Positions 17,690 through 27,445 of a stretch of DNA of 64,000 nt are shown piece by piece (the first letter of the stretch is position 1; every line of letters starts with the position of its first letter). Where the stretch lies: positions 58,215-122,214 of the forward strand of contig CAVKYI010000005.1 of the NCBI GenBank assembly GCA_963660435.1, read 5' to 3'. The notes under the pieces are model-generated. The model did no database searches. It saw only the letters and a list, made by a program, of their open reading frames with translations, and was not told the origin of the DNA. A program made the translations under genes and the position numbers. Source of the stretch: Hallerella sp963660435. Lineage in GTDB: Bacteria > Fibrobacterota > Fibrobacteria > Fibrobacterales > Fibrobacteraceae.

Positions 17690-18649
17690 TCACGTTTCCA
17701 GGATGGCTAGACGTTCTTCGAGCGCGTCGTCTTCGTAGCCAGTAACCAGTTCCACCATCGGAGAAATATCGCCATCGGCATAGTACGCTTCGAACGCGGC
17801 ATAGTAGCGACGGCGATCCGTAAACTTGATATCGATAGGCAGATAGCCAGAGCGCATCAGCGCGAAGTTCAGCAAAAGGCGTCCCGTGCGTCCGTTTCCA
17901 TCGATAAAGGGATGGACCCCTTCAAAATCCAGGTGGAACTTCGCGATGCGCTGCAACGGATGAACATGTTTTCTCGAATCGTTGAAAGCGAAAACCAGCT
18001 GTTCCATCTGCGGTTGCACAAGGTATGGTTGCGGAGGCGTGTGGGTCGCACCGGAAATCATCACGGGAATTCGGCGATAGACGCCCTTGTCTCTTGGACG
18101 GTCCATCAAGACCAGGGAATGCAATTCCTTGATGATGCGTTCCGACAAAGGTTCATCATCCGAGACCAAGGTCAACATGTATTGAAACGCATCACGATGC
18201 CCAACAGCCTCCAAATGATCATTCAGCGGTTTCTGGTCGATGGTTACGCCCTCCAGAACCAGGCGCGTTTCGGAAAGGGTCAGCGTATTTCCCTCGATGG
18301 CGTTGGAATTGTATGTGTAGCGAATCGTGAAATCGTCGCGAAGCCGATCGAGTTCGCCTGCAGTCAAAGGACGGTGACGGTCCAGTTCCCGCTTCCGGGA
18401 ATCCACGCGAAAAAACATTTCCCTGAAACTTTCGGGAATGTCGAACCAGCGATTCTCGCGACCGTCCAGCGGCTTGATGGCGCATTTCGGAATCCTGTAA
18501 CGGCGTCCCGTGAGGGTAACGCCTTCAATTTTTCCCTGTTCGCAAAGATAGCGGACGCGACGTTCGCTCAAGTTCCAGCGAACGGCCGCCTCTCCCACGG
18601 ACATGTAGGAAGAACCCTCTGCAACATTGCGAACCGGTCTATCAGACAT
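17690..18649 (-). CDS. Fic family protein with N-terminal helix-turn-helix
   Basis: About 319 residues. Residues 10-60 form an excisionase/MerR-like DNA-binding helix-turn-helix (SVGEAAVRWNLSERRVRYLC, ending in a GRRYRIPK wing). Next come the inhibitory helix TYNSNAIEGN (S/TxxxEG/N, class II Fic) and the catalytic motif HPFIDGNGRTGR near residue 230. Fic enzymes transfer AMP or another phosphate group to proteins; the inhibitory glutamate suggests tight self-control. The ATG at 18649 gives the best spacing to the GGAGG just upstream, although in-frame ATGs at 18661 and 18652 exist. An inverted repeat lies in its promoter region and may be its own operator. The target is unknown. Confidence 0.85.
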   Translation of the reverse strand: MSDRPVRNVAEGSSYMSVGEAAVRWNLSERRVRYLCEQGKIEGVTLTGRRYRIPKCAIKPLDGRENRWFDIPESFREMFFRVDSRKRELDRHRPLTAGELDRLRDDFTIRYTYNSNAIEGNTLTLSETRLVLEGVTIDQKPLNDHLEAVGHRDAFQYMLTLVSDDEPLSERIIKELHSLVLMDRPRDKGVYRRIPVMISGATHTPPQPYLVQPQMEQLVFAFNDSRKHVHPLQRIAKFHLDFEGVHPFIDGNGRTGRLLLNFALMRSGYLPIDIKFTDRRRYYAAFEAYYADGDISPMVELVTGYEDDALEERLAILET

Positions 18650-18661
18650 CATCGCCTCCAT

Positions 18662-18714
18662 TTCGGAACAATAATTATTCTTTTTACACTATAAAATATA
18701 CATATTATTCCGAA
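18662..18714. promoter_or_regulatory. Inverted repeat in the promoter of the HTH-Fic gene
   Basis: TTCGGAACAATAAT at the start of the interval and ATATTATTCCGAA at its end form an imperfect inverted repeat around an AT-rich, promoter-like centre (TATATTTTATAGT on the minus strand). It lies just upstream of the fic start codon. As the Fic protein has a DNA-binding domain, autoregulation through this site is a reasonable inference. Confidence 0.4.
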
Positions 18715-18766
18715 GAAGTCAAGCCGAGAACAACCGGCAAGGGAAAATTTTCTCGCCTGCTTTTGC

Positions 18767-18796
18767 AAAAAACGCCCCGGCATCAGCCGAGACGTT
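18767..18796 (-). terminator. Rho-independent terminator after purL
   Basis: On the minus strand, an 11-bp stem (AACGTCTCGGC with GCCGGGGCGTT, two G-U pairs) and a 4-nt loop is followed by a T run. It begins 27 nt beyond the purL stop. Confidence 0.88.
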
Positions 18797-18823
18797 TTAT
18801 TCTACGCAATCTTACGATTTCTT

Positions 18824-21800
18824 CTAGCCGTTTTCGCCTACAAACTCGCGGGCGTTGCGGAAAAGCTTCATCCACGGGCCGTCTTCGCCCCAGTCCGCCG
18901 GATGCCAGCTGTATTGCACGGTGCGGAATACGCGCTCGGGATGCGGCATCATGATGAGAGCGCGACCGTCCTTGCTCGTGAGACCCGTAATTCCAAAGGG
19001 AGAACCGTTCGGATTCAACGGGTAGCGCTCGGTATAGGCGTGCTTGCCATCGACATAGCGAAGGCTCACGAGTCCCGTATTCAGGCAGGATTCGGCAGCT
19101 TCGCGGCTTGCGAATTCCGCGCGGCCCTCCCCATGCGCCACGGCGATCGGGAGAACGGAACCGGCCATTCCCCTGAGCAGCACGGCGGGAGTCTCCTCGA
19201 CCTTGAGGCTCACGAATCGCGCTTCGAAACGTTCCGACGTATTCTGCACGAAACGCGGCCAATGTTCCGCTCCCGGGATCAAATCCTTCAGGTTCGAGAC
19301 CATCTGGCAACCGTTGCAGACGCCGAGCGTGAACGTGTCCTTGCGATGGAAGAACGCTTCGAATTCCCTGCGGGCCCTTTCGTTGAAGAGGATGCTCTTC
19401 GCCCAGCCTTCGCCCGCACCGAGAACGTCGCCGTAGCTGAATCCGCCGCACGCGACAAGTCCCCGGAAATCCCGCAGGGAAACCTTTCCGGAAAGAATGT
19501 CGGTCATGTGGACGTCGATGGATTCGAAACCGGCCCGGTCAAAGGCAGCGGCCATTTCGACTTCGCCGTTGATTCCCTGTTCGCGGAGAATCGCCATTTT
19601 CGGACGGCTCGCGTAATCCTTTTTCACGCGGACATCGAACGTGAGCTTCGGGGAAATTCCCGGATCGTCCTGTTCGAGTTTTAGACGGTATTCGCTTTCC
19701 GCGCATTCGGGATTGTCGCGGAGCTTTGCGATGCGACGCGTCGTATCGCTCCAGATGGCGCGCAGTTCCGAAAGACCTTCCGAATAGTCGCCGACGGTGA
19801 ATTTGTACGAATCGTTGGTCGTTCCGATATCGCTTACGGTCCCCTCGAGACCCGCAGCGGCAAAGGCGTCCTTCACTCTCGAAACATCTTCATCCGCGAC
19901 CTGGATGACCGCGCCGAGCTCCTCGTTGAAGAGCTTTTCGACATCGGCCCCCGGAAGAGCGGAGATGTCGAGAGAAACGCCCACATGGCCAGCAAAAGCC
20001 ATTTCCAGAGCCGTCACGAAAAGTCCGCCGTCCGACTTGTCGTGGTAGGCGAGAATCTTCCCTTCGCGATTCAGCTTCTGGATAGTCTCGAAGAACGCGC
20101 GGAGTTCCCTTGCGCTATCGACATCCGGAGCGACATTCCCGAGTTCGCAGAAGACCTGGGCCGCGATAGATCCACCCATGCGGTTCTTTCCGCGGGAAAG
20201 GTCGATAAGAAGCAGACGGGATTTTTTCCGCTGGAGCATCGGAGTGAGCGTTCCGCGGGCATCGGAAACAGGGGCAAACGCGCTGATGACCACGGAAATC
20301 GGAGCGGTCACGTTGTGCTTTCCCTTTTCGTCTTCCCAGACGGTGCTCATGCTCATCGAATCCTTTCCGACAGGGATTGTGATTCCGAGTTCCGGGCAGA
20401 GTTCCATCCCGATGGACTGCACAGCCTCGTAGAGATCCGCGCCGTCGCCTTCGTAATTGGGAGAAGCCATCCAGTTTGCAGACAAATTAATTCGTCCCAT
20501 GTCGTCGATACGGGCCGCGGCCATGTTCGTGAGAGCCTCGGCGACAGCCATCCGGGCGCTCGCCGCCGGAGAAATCAGCGCGACAGGGGCGCGTTCCCCG
20601 ATACTCATCGCTTCGCCTTCGTAGGAATCCAGCGTAGCGGTCGTCACGGCGACATCCGCCACAGGAACCTGCCACGGACCGACCATCTGGTCGCGAGCGA
20701 TCATGCCGGTCACGGAACGGTCACCGATCGTAATCAGGAACGTCTTGTCGGCAACGCTCGGATTCGCGAGAACGCGGTGCGCCACTTCGCAAACGGAAGA
20801 GGATGCAAGTTCCGGCGTAGGAGCGAGCGGTCGCTTCTCGGAGCGGTTGTTCCGAATCATCCGGGGAGGCTTTCCGAGAAGAACGTCGAGCGGCATATCG
20901 ACCGGCGTGTTTCCAAAATGCGAATCGGTGAGCTTCAGCTGCCGTTCCTCGACAGCCGTTCCCACGACCGCATACGGACAACGCTCGCGCTTGCAGATTT
21001 CGTCAAAGACCTTCATTCTCTCTTGCGGGACCGCTATCACGTAACGTTCCTGCGACTCGTTGCTCCAGATTTCATACGGGCTCATGTCCGGCTCGTCGTT
21101 CGGGACCTTCCTAAGTTCGAACGTTCCGCCGAGTCCGCCGTCGCTTACCAGTTCCGGGAAGGCGTTCGAAAGTCCGCCCGCGCCCACGTCGTGGATGAAA
21201 GAAATCGGATTGTCCTTTTCGAGCGCCCAGCAACGGTCGATCACTTCCTGGCAACGGCGCTGCATTTCGGGGTTTCCCCGCTGGACGCTCGCGAAATCCA
21301 GGTCCTCGTTGCCGCTGCCGCTCGTGACGGAACTCGCCGCCCCGCCGCCGAGACCGATAAGCATCGCCGGTCCGCCGAGGGCAATCAGCGCATCGCCCGG
21401 ATTGATGTGCCCCTTCGCGATGAACTCTTCCTTGATGTTTCCGAGACCGCCAGCGAGCATGATAGGCTTGTGGTAGCCGCGGACCTCCTTGCCCTTTGAC
21501 GACGGGACTTCTTCCTCGAACGTGCGGAAGTAGCCGAGAATGTTCGGACGGCCAAATTCGTTGTTGAACGCGGCACCGCCAAGCGGGCCTTCGATCATGA
21601 TGTCGAGCGGGGACGCAAGGCGCGAAGGATTTCCAAAGTCCTTTTCCCACGGCTGCTCGTAGCCCGGAATCTTCAGGTTCGAAACGCTGTAGCCGGTAAG
21701 TCCCGCCTTTGGCTTCGATCCGCGGCCCGTCGCGCCTTCGTCGCGGATTTCTCCGCCGCTTCCCGTCGCGGCTCCCGGGAAAGGAGAAATCGCCGTCGGG

Positions 21801-22696
21801 TGGTTGTGCGTCTCCACTTTCATCAGAATGGGAATCGCTTCCTCGTGCCATCCATACCTGTTCGTCGTCGGGTCCGCATAGTAGCGTCCGGCCTTCTTCG
21901 CCCCGTTCATCACCGCCGCGTTGTCCTTGTACGCCGAGAGGATGTTCGTCGAATGGAGCTTGTACGTGTTCTTGATCATCTGGAAGAGCGACAGGTCCTT
22001 CTTTTCGCCGTCGATCGTCCATTCCGCCCCGAAGACCTTGTGGCGGCAATGTTCGGAATTCATCTCCGCGAACATGTAGAGCTCCACGTCGGTCGGGTTC
22101 CGCTTGAGCGCGGTAAAGCTTTCGACCAGGTAGTCGATTTCCGCCGGAGAAAGCGCAAGCCCCATTTCCCTGTCCGCGCGGACCAGGGCGTTTCGGCCTT
22201 CGGTCATGATGGGAACTTCCACGAGCTTCTTGGGCGCATCGTGCATAAAAAGCACATCGAGCAGGTGGAGCGCCGGAAAGACCTTTTCCGTCATGCGGTC
22301 GTGAATCTTCGCCTTGACTTCCTTCGAAACCGCTTCCGTGACGGCTCCGTTAAAATCGATGTAGTAGGCGACAGCGCGCTCGATGCGCTTCACCTCGGAA
22401 AGTCCGCAGATGTGGGCTATATCCGTCGCCTTGGAACTCCACGGGCTGATGGTTCCCGGTCGCGGCGCGACGACAAAGAGCGTCCCCTCGGGTTCCCGCG
22501 CCTTGCGCGACGGTCCGTATGTCAAGAGCTTTTCGAGCGTGCTCTTCTTTTCCGGCGAAAGCTCGGATTCCAAATCGACAACGTGAACGTATTCCGCATA
22601 GATGTCCTTTACCGGAAGGGACGCCGCCTTGAAATCGGCAAGGAGCTTTTGCTCCCGGAAGGAGGAAAGCGCAGGAGAACCGCGAAGAATCATCAT
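18824..22696 (-). CDS. purL: Phosphoribosylformylglycinamidine synthase, single-chain PurL
   Basis: A 1290-residue large-type PurL, which converts FGAR to FGAM with glutamine and ATP in purine synthesis. The start MMILRGSPALSSFREQKLL matches the family N-terminus, so the ATG at 22696 (preceded by AAGGTAG) is used rather than a TTG upstream. Visible landmarks are the ATP/FGAR domain MKVETHNHPTAISPFPGAAT, glycine-rich LIGLGGGAASSVTSG, DGMKVFD... of the second AIRS-like half, and PVGKDSMSMST. The C-terminal glutaminase has the nucleophile in LGVCNGCQM, with AVAHGEGRAEF and MMPHPERVFR. It is monocistronic, with its own terminator. The long open frames on the opposite strand are shadows. Confidence 0.96.
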   Translation of the reverse strand: MMILRGSPALSSFREQKLLADFKAASLPVKDIYAEYVHVVDLESELSPEKKSTLEKLLTYGPSRKAREPEGTLFVVAPRPGTISPWSSKATDIAHICGLSEVKRIERAVAYYIDFNGAVTEAVSKEVKAKIHDRMTEKVFPALHLLDVLFMHDAPKKLVEVPIMTEGRNALVRADREMGLALSPAEIDYLVESFTALKRNPTDVELYMFAEMNSEHCRHKVFGAEWTIDGEKKDLSLFQMIKNTYKLHSTNILSAYKDNAAVMNGAKKAGRYYADPTTNRYGWHEEAIPILMKVETHNHPTAISPFPGAATGSGGEIRDEGATGRGSKPKAGLTGYSVSNLKIPGYEQPWEKDFGNPSRLASPLDIMIEGPLGGAAFNNEFGRPNILGYFRTFEEEVPSSKGKEVRGYHKPIMLAGGLGNIKEEFIAKGHINPGDALIALGGPAMLIGLGGGAASSVTSGSGNEDLDFASVQRGNPEMQRRCQEVIDRCWALEKDNPISFIHDVGAGGLSNAFPELVSDGGLGGTFELRKVPNDEPDMSPYEIWSNESQERYVIAVPQERMKVFDEICKRERCPYAVVGTAVEERQLKLTDSHFGNTPVDMPLDVLLGKPPRMIRNNRSEKRPLAPTPELASSSVCEVAHRVLANPSVADKTFLITIGDRSVTGMIARDQMVGPWQVPVADVAVTTATLDSYEGEAMSIGERAPVALISPAASARMAVAEALTNMAAARIDDMGRINLSANWMASPNYEGDGADLYEAVQSIGMELCPELGITIPVGKDSMSMSTVWEDEKGKHNVTAPISVVISAFAPVSDARGTLTPMLQRKKSRLLLIDLSRGKNRMGGSIAAQVFCELGNVAPDVDSARELRAFFETIQKLNREGKILAYHDKSDGGLFVTALEMAFAGHVGVSLDISALPGADVEKLFNEELGAVIQVADEDVSRVKDAFAAAGLEGTVSDIGTTNDSYKFTVGDYSEGLSELRAIWSDTTRRIAKLRDNPECAESEYRLKLEQDDPGISPKLTFDVRVKKDYASRPKMAILREQGINGEVEMAAAFDRAGFESIDVHMTDILSGKVSLRDFRGLVACGGFSYGDVLGAGEGWAKSILFNERARREFEAFFHRKDTFTLGVCNGCQMVSNLKDLIPGAEHWPRFVQNTSERFEARFVSLKVEETPAVLLRGMAGSVLPIAVAHGEGRAEFASREAAESCLNTGLVSLRYVDGKHAYTERYPLNPNGSPFGITGLTSKDGRALIMMPHPERVFRTVQYSWHPADWGEDGPWMKLFRNAREFVGENG

Positions 22697-22797
22697 AAAG
22701 GCTACCTTGAGGTTTGAAATTTTTGTCAAAGATAGATTTAAATGGTGAGAGGGGAAGAATGAAATTAGCTACTAAAGGCTCTTTTCAATGAAGTGCC

Positions 22798-24315
22798 TCA
22801 AACATCTTCTTTGCTTAAATACCGTAAATCATCTATATTTTTAACCACATTTTCAAAAACATCTATACAGCGAATTTTCCTCATTGATTCGATAAAATCA
22901 TTCTTGGCACTAGATTCGTTTATATAATGTTTCCAAACAAATGAAGGGTTTAAGAAAACAAGAAAAATTGGAACTAATTCATCAAAACCCCATTTTAGCA
23001 TCGTAACAGAACCGCGAATAAGAATATTGTTACTCACTGATGTCTCCAATAATTGCGGGAACAAAAAAGCATTAAATACACATCGATTATAGTCTTCAAG
23101 ATAATCAATAAACGCCTCATGATACACAAATTGCTTTATGACATCTTGAACGCCAGGATTCCCTAAAACTTTTCCAGTCTCTGTATTGATAAGATAATAT
23201 TTGCTGTCTAAAATGCAGAAGACATTTTCTCCATTAATTTGATATTCAGTGATAATATCAGGAATCAACGTATTAGCTTCATATGCTTTTCCATCCAAGA
23301 ACCACCGAGGATTCTTAATCATTGAGGCCACCTTTTCTTTAATATTTTCTCCAAATATTTCACTACAAGCCTTTTCCCAAACCAGATTTAACGCATTTGT
23401 TCCTATAAACCCCAAAACATCTTCACTAACTACAGAATCATTTTCAACGATATATGCATACAACATTTTTAACAAATTTTGTTTATGCGTAATGAACTGC
23501 GAAGAAATTTCTTTTTCCAAACGATATTTGATATACGGCAAATCCCCAAAATCATTCAATTCGGCATTGCTTAAACGAATGACAGGAATATCCAACAATT
23601 CCGATAGACCTAACTTCTCAAGGAAATTAGAACATTCCGTTATAACATATTCGTGCAAGCATTTAAAATAATCAAGGCTATCATTCTGAGTTGCAATTGT
23701 TTTCAAACCCAAATAATAAGGACGCTCATTTTTTAAGTAGGGAAATGTCTCGTTGATTGTTCTATCCCAATCTATTTGCCCCTCGCCATTTGTTTCAATA
23801 ATTTCTTGACAATTGTTGTAAATTCCACTATTACAATAATCTTGAAGAATATGAAAAACAAGTCCCAGCAAATTAAAAGAATTATGTTTTCCGTAATTGG
23901 ATAAATTGACTAATTGAATTTTATCATCATATTTTTGAATCGCCTTGAGAACCAACCTTAATTCGGAATCAAGTCGCAAATTTTTTTCGTCACCCAAACC
24001 TGCATTCACTTCAACATATTTAGGATAACATTTTAAAACACAATTTTGGGTATAAATCACACCAACATAATTCAAAACATAAGCAATTTCAGAATCTTCG
24101 GAAATATCATCAGTAATCAGTTCAGCCTTATCCATTAAACGATCCAAATTAAAATTCTGCCTATTAACCGTCTTAGCGATTCCAGAACGCTTTAAAACGG
24201 CAACAACCTTTTTGGCATCATCAATCGAATCAAGGTTTAACATTGTTTTAAAATCTTCAAGCAAATATGGAGTTTTAATTTCTCTAAAATATGCAAAATG
24301 TGGAGTTTTGGTCAT
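22798..24315 (-). CDS. LlaJI-family restriction endonuclease subunit (McrC-like partner)
   Basis: A 505-residue protein resembling the LlaJI restriction endonuclease family. The nuclease core is a PD-(D/E)xK site: PDII in NTLIPDIITEY and the DxK in FCILDSKYYLI, about residues 350-375. The N-terminal half is helical with a winged-helix-like start. It is the last gene of the island, 75 nt after the McrB-type gene, and the two would form the cutting complex. The ATG at 24315 is taken; a TTG lies 6 nt earlier. Low GC and AT-rich codon use contrast with the purL gene beside it, a sign of transfer. Confidence 0.8.
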   Translation of the reverse strand: MTKTPHFAYFREIKTPYLLEDFKTMLNLDSIDDAKKVVAVLKRSGIAKTVNRQNFNLDRLMDKAELITDDISEDSEIAYVLNYVGVIYTQNCVLKCYPKYVEVNAGLGDEKNLRLDSELRLVLKAIQKYDDKIQLVNLSNYGKHNSFNLLGLVFHILQDYCNSGIYNNCQEIIETNGEGQIDWDRTINETFPYLKNERPYYLGLKTIATQNDSLDYFKCLHEYVITECSNFLEKLGLSELLDIPVIRLSNAELNDFGDLPYIKYRLEKEISSQFITHKQNLLKMLYAYIVENDSVVSEDVLGFIGTNALNLVWEKACSEIFGENIKEKVASMIKNPRWFLDGKAYEANTLIPDIITEYQINGENVFCILDSKYYLINTETGKVLGNPGVQDVIKQFVYHEAFIDYLEDYNRCVFNAFLFPQLLETSVSNNILIRGSVTMLKWGFDELVPIFLVFLNPSFVWKHYINESSAKNDFIESMRKIRCIDVFENVVKNIDDLRYLSKEDV

Positions 24316-24390
24316 TTTCAATCGGATTCCAGCATTATCTGTTAAATTTTTCCAAAAATTTTAACACTCCGTAGTACATCCTACACAACC

Positions 24391-26361
24391 CTATGATTTG
24401 AAAAATATGCCATCCCCGATTTCATCAAACTTGTTCTGTATATCAGAAAAACGCAATTTCCCAATTCTCTCGGAATTAAACAAATCTCCGGGACGCATTC
24501 TAACCACATCTTCAAAAAGATACATCAAAACTTTACTCTTGAATGACTTGATAAAAGATTCAGCATAATCTTCGTTACGATTTTTAACCGAATCCAGTTT
24601 CCCCTTAGAAATAAAGAATGGACCGAGGAGCTTATCTTCGTTTATTTTTATGCTACTCAATCTATCGTTGATTGAATGACGAAGTTCATTCCATTTTTTC
24701 CATTCATGAGTTCCGTCTTCTTTCCTTTGTAGCGGGATTTCATAATCTGCAATTTCCGATTCCTTGTCGTCAATTCCAATGTATTCAAATTCCCAACGCC
24801 GCTTGAAAGCCGTATCCATAGGAAACACACCCTGATCTGCACTGTTCATCGTCGCCCAAATATACATATTGGAAGGAATCTTCAGTTCATTACAATCTTT
24901 AATTCCATTGTCACTTAAGAAACGCTTGACATCTTCGCTGGCAGAAATCGGATACTCACTCTCGCCATTTTTGCGGTCGAGAAGTTGAAAAACATCTCCA
25001 AAAACAGCAGCAACATTAGCACGATTAATTTCTTCAATGATAAGAAGAAACTTTTCATTTGAACCATTTTGTAAGGCCCTTTTTGCCCGGGCATAGATAC
25101 GCATAAAAGGACCTGGGACATATTCATAGACAATCTGTTTTTCATCTTCATCATCTTGTATGGGCTTATATGTACCAACGAATTGGGCGTAGCTATAATT
25201 CGGATTGAAAGTAAGTCGCTCAACAAATTTTACTTCTATTTTATTTTCCGCCGGTAAAATTTGCGAAGCTTGTGCACCTCTATATAACCAGCTGGCTTGA
25301 GGTCTCGAAAGCTCAAATGTTTTGTGAAGATCATCTAAAGACCAATCTTTCAAAAAATCGCCAAATTTAAATCCTATCGCATTTGCCCATTTCAATAAAT
25401 CGTTGCTTCCTTTCTTTTCATCATTGTGCAACAACTCCTTGATAAAATTTATATCAGAAGACTGTTTATCGTCGACACTTATAGAATTTGCAATGTCTTT
25501 TGCAAAAGACCCTGCATAAAGTTCCGATATTTTCTCATACCCACAAATAGATGGGAAATCCTTTTTGGCGATATTTTTTAGATAATCCGCATATTGATAG
25601 CCTATCGAATTTAACAAATTCAATTTGCCGGGCTTAGATATTGCATTTTCTACAGACGCCTGCAGCAACGCTTTTTTATCCGTTTTCACTCGTTGCAAAT
25701 CAAATTGTTTTGCCGCCTCATTTAATAAAAAACTCTTCCCTGTTCCTGGTGCCCCAAAAACAATGCGGTTAAAAAATTGTTTTTGAGTTTCATAAGCAAA
25801 ATCTTCTTCAAGAGTAATGATTCCTTGATTTGAATTTTCAACAAGGACTTCATAAATTTCATTTTCATCGGTCTTTTTAAAAACTAATTCAGAAAAGCCG
25901 CCAGCAAGATAGTCTCGTATTGTAAATTTAGCGTTTTGCTCTACTCCATTAATATCTGTATAGCTATATTCTTGAATCAGATTATTTAAGTAAAAACGGT
26001 CATCAATTTTGCCATTTTTTTGTTCAACACCTTGACGAATGTGCCATTCAATCTCTTTCGAAGAAAAGTTTCCAAAGAAACCTTCTAATTTACATAGTTC
26101 ATTCAAGACAAATTCTCTTGAATAAGAAATTTTTTTATGTACAGAACTGCAATCATATTTACGAGGTAAAATTGAAGCAATGAACAATATTGCCTTTGCT
26201 AGATTTTCTTTAAAAACTTTCACCCGAATTGAAACAGCATTATTTCCAAAAAACTCTCTATGTTCTTTATCAAGAAATAAATCTGTATTTTTTGCATCAC
26301 CAGCATACACAGAACGATAACTTGCATTGGTGTCGTTAATCTTTTTTGAAATTTCCATCAT
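24391..26361 (-). CDS. McrB-type AAA+ NTPase (LlaJI R1-like)
   Basis: A 656-residue protein. After about 195 N-terminal residues of unclear fold (possible DNA-recognition part) comes an AAA+ domain of the McrB/AAA_5 type. It has Walker A IVFGAPGTGKSFLLNE at 201-216, Walker B FLLIIEEINRANVAAVFGD, sensor-type IWATMNSADQGV and the arginine-finger region DTAFKRRWEFEYIG. McrB proteins hydrolyse GTP and translocate DNA with a McrC-type nuclease. The gene starts 1 nt after the methyltransferase stop with a GGAG ribosome binding site inside that gene. With the downstream LlaJI-like nuclease it forms the restriction half of the system. Confidence 0.85.
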   Translation of the reverse strand: MMEISKKINDTNASYRSVYAGDAKNTDLFLDKEHREFFGNNAVSIRVKVFKENLAKAILFIASILPRKYDCSSVHKKISYSREFVLNELCKLEGFFGNFSSKEIEWHIRQGVEQKNGKIDDRFYLNNLIQEYSYTDINGVEQNAKFTIRDYLAGGFSELVFKKTDENEIYEVLVENSNQGIITLEEDFAYETQKQFFNRIVFGAPGTGKSFLLNEAAKQFDLQRVKTDKKALLQASVENAISKPGKLNLLNSIGYQYADYLKNIAKKDFPSICGYEKISELYAGSFAKDIANSISVDDKQSSDINFIKELLHNDEKKGSNDLLKWANAIGFKFGDFLKDWSLDDLHKTFELSRPQASWLYRGAQASQILPAENKIEVKFVERLTFNPNYSYAQFVGTYKPIQDDEDEKQIVYEYVPGPFMRIYARAKRALQNGSNEKFLLIIEEINRANVAAVFGDVFQLLDRKNGESEYPISASEDVKRFLSDNGIKDCNELKIPSNMYIWATMNSADQGVFPMDTAFKRRWEFEYIGIDDKESEIADYEIPLQRKEDGTHEWKKWNELRHSINDRLSSIKINEDKLLGPFFISKGKLDSVKNRNEDYAESFIKSFKSKVLMYLFEDVVRMRPGDLFNSERIGKLRFSDIQNKFDEIGDGIFFKS

Positions 26362-26362
26362 T

Positions 26363-27445
26363 TTAATCTCCTGTTTTTATAAAATGATTTTCAATCAAAT
26401 AGAAAAGAACTGCATAAACAACATTAACACTCACAGCGTTTCCTGCTTGTTTATACAAAGCCCCATCTTTCAAACCAGCTTTCATAGCTTTTTGTGCAAA
26501 TTCTTTTGGAAATCCTTGCAAAGCAAAGGCTTCCTCAGGCGTTAGTTTTCGTATTTGCAATCCAGCTAATTCTTTTTTATTCAATGTTTTTACCGGATTT
26601 ATCTTTCCTTTTGAATCAATAAAATCCTGACTATAATAATTGTCTTGACAAGCTCGGTGCATTTTATGCATTGTTGCTGTTAAAGGTCTTGCAATAACTT
26701 GATTTATATCTGATTTTGACTTAAAATTTGCAGAGCCATCACTTAACAAAGTTGGTTTTATTTTTTCGGATAAATAGTATTTCTGATCAACATTTACATC
26801 CAAAATATCGTTTACGGTATGATACAGAAAAACTCTATGATTAGCAGAATTTTTATCAAAAAACTTTTTCACATTCAAAGCATTAAATTCGCCCAACTTC
26901 GATTTGTTTTTTTTCTGCTGTGTTCCAAAAATTAACACACGATTTCTTTTTTGAGGCAAGCCAAAATCAGCTGTATTAAATATATCATATGAGACATTAT
27001 AGCCCAAATTCTCTAATTCATCAAGGATTCTGCCGAATGTTTTCCCCTTATCATGAGAAAAAAGATTTTTTACATTTTCTAACAAAATATAATTAGGTTT
27101 CTTAACTTTAAGGATATCTATTATCCGAAAGAACATCTGTCCTCGTTCTTCCTCAAAACCAGCTTGTTTTCCCATCATGCTAAAAGTTTGACACGGAAAT
27201 CCTCCTGTAAGCAAATCAAACTTAGGGAGCTGTTTCACATTCTTATCTTCAGAAGTAAATTTTACAATGTCGCCTATTTCAATTTCCGTAGCTGATGGAC
27301 AAAAATTTAATTTGTATGTCTGTACCGCTTTTTCATCTATCTCCGAAAAACCTACGCATTCCACTGGAAAGTCAAGGTCTCTGCCCAAAAGTTCCAAAGC
27401 CCTCCGAAAACCTCCAATACCAGCAAATAACTCCAGATGCTTCAT
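26363..27445 (-). CDS. DNA (cytosine-5) methyltransferase, copy A
   Basis: A 360-residue C5-cytosine methyltransferase. Motif I is MKHLELFAGIGGFRRAL (SAM binding); motif IV is TGGFPCQTFSMMGKQAGF with the catalytic cysteine; motif VI is LLENVKNL; motif VIII is LPQKRNRVLIFGTQ; motif X is QAGNAVSVNVVYAVL. The region between VIII and X is a short target-recognition domain. It starts inside the stop of copy B (ATGA). With copy B it probably methylates the two strands of an asymmetric site, as the two LlaJI methyltransferases do. Confidence 0.93.
   Translation of the reverse strand: MKHLELFAGIGGFRRALELLGRDLDFPVECVGFSEIDEKAVQTYKLNFCPSATEIEIGDIVKFTSEDKNVKQLPKFDLLTGGFPCQTFSMMGKQAGFEEERGQMFFRIIDILKVKKPNYILLENVKNLFSHDKGKTFGRILDELENLGYNVSYDIFNTADFGLPQKRNRVLIFGTQQKKNKSKLGEFNALNVKKFFDKNSANHRVFLYHTVNDILDVNVDQKYYLSEKIKPTLLSDGSANFKSKSDINQVIARPLTATMHKMHRACQDNYYSQDFIDSKGKINPVKTLNKKELAGLQIRKLTPEEAFALQGFPKEFAQKAMKAGLKDGALYKQAGNAVSVNVVYAVLFYLIENHFIKTGD

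Noticed and set aside
19985..21499. A 504-codon plus-strand open frame inside purL
   Set aside because: Lies opposite a conserved PurL core, and its sequence is the arginine-histidine-rich pattern of antisense frames.
24341..24365. AT-rich palindrome between the McrB-type and LlaJI-like genes
   Set aside because: The arms are only A and T apart from the ends and there is no T run or known operator pattern, so it is not called as a site.
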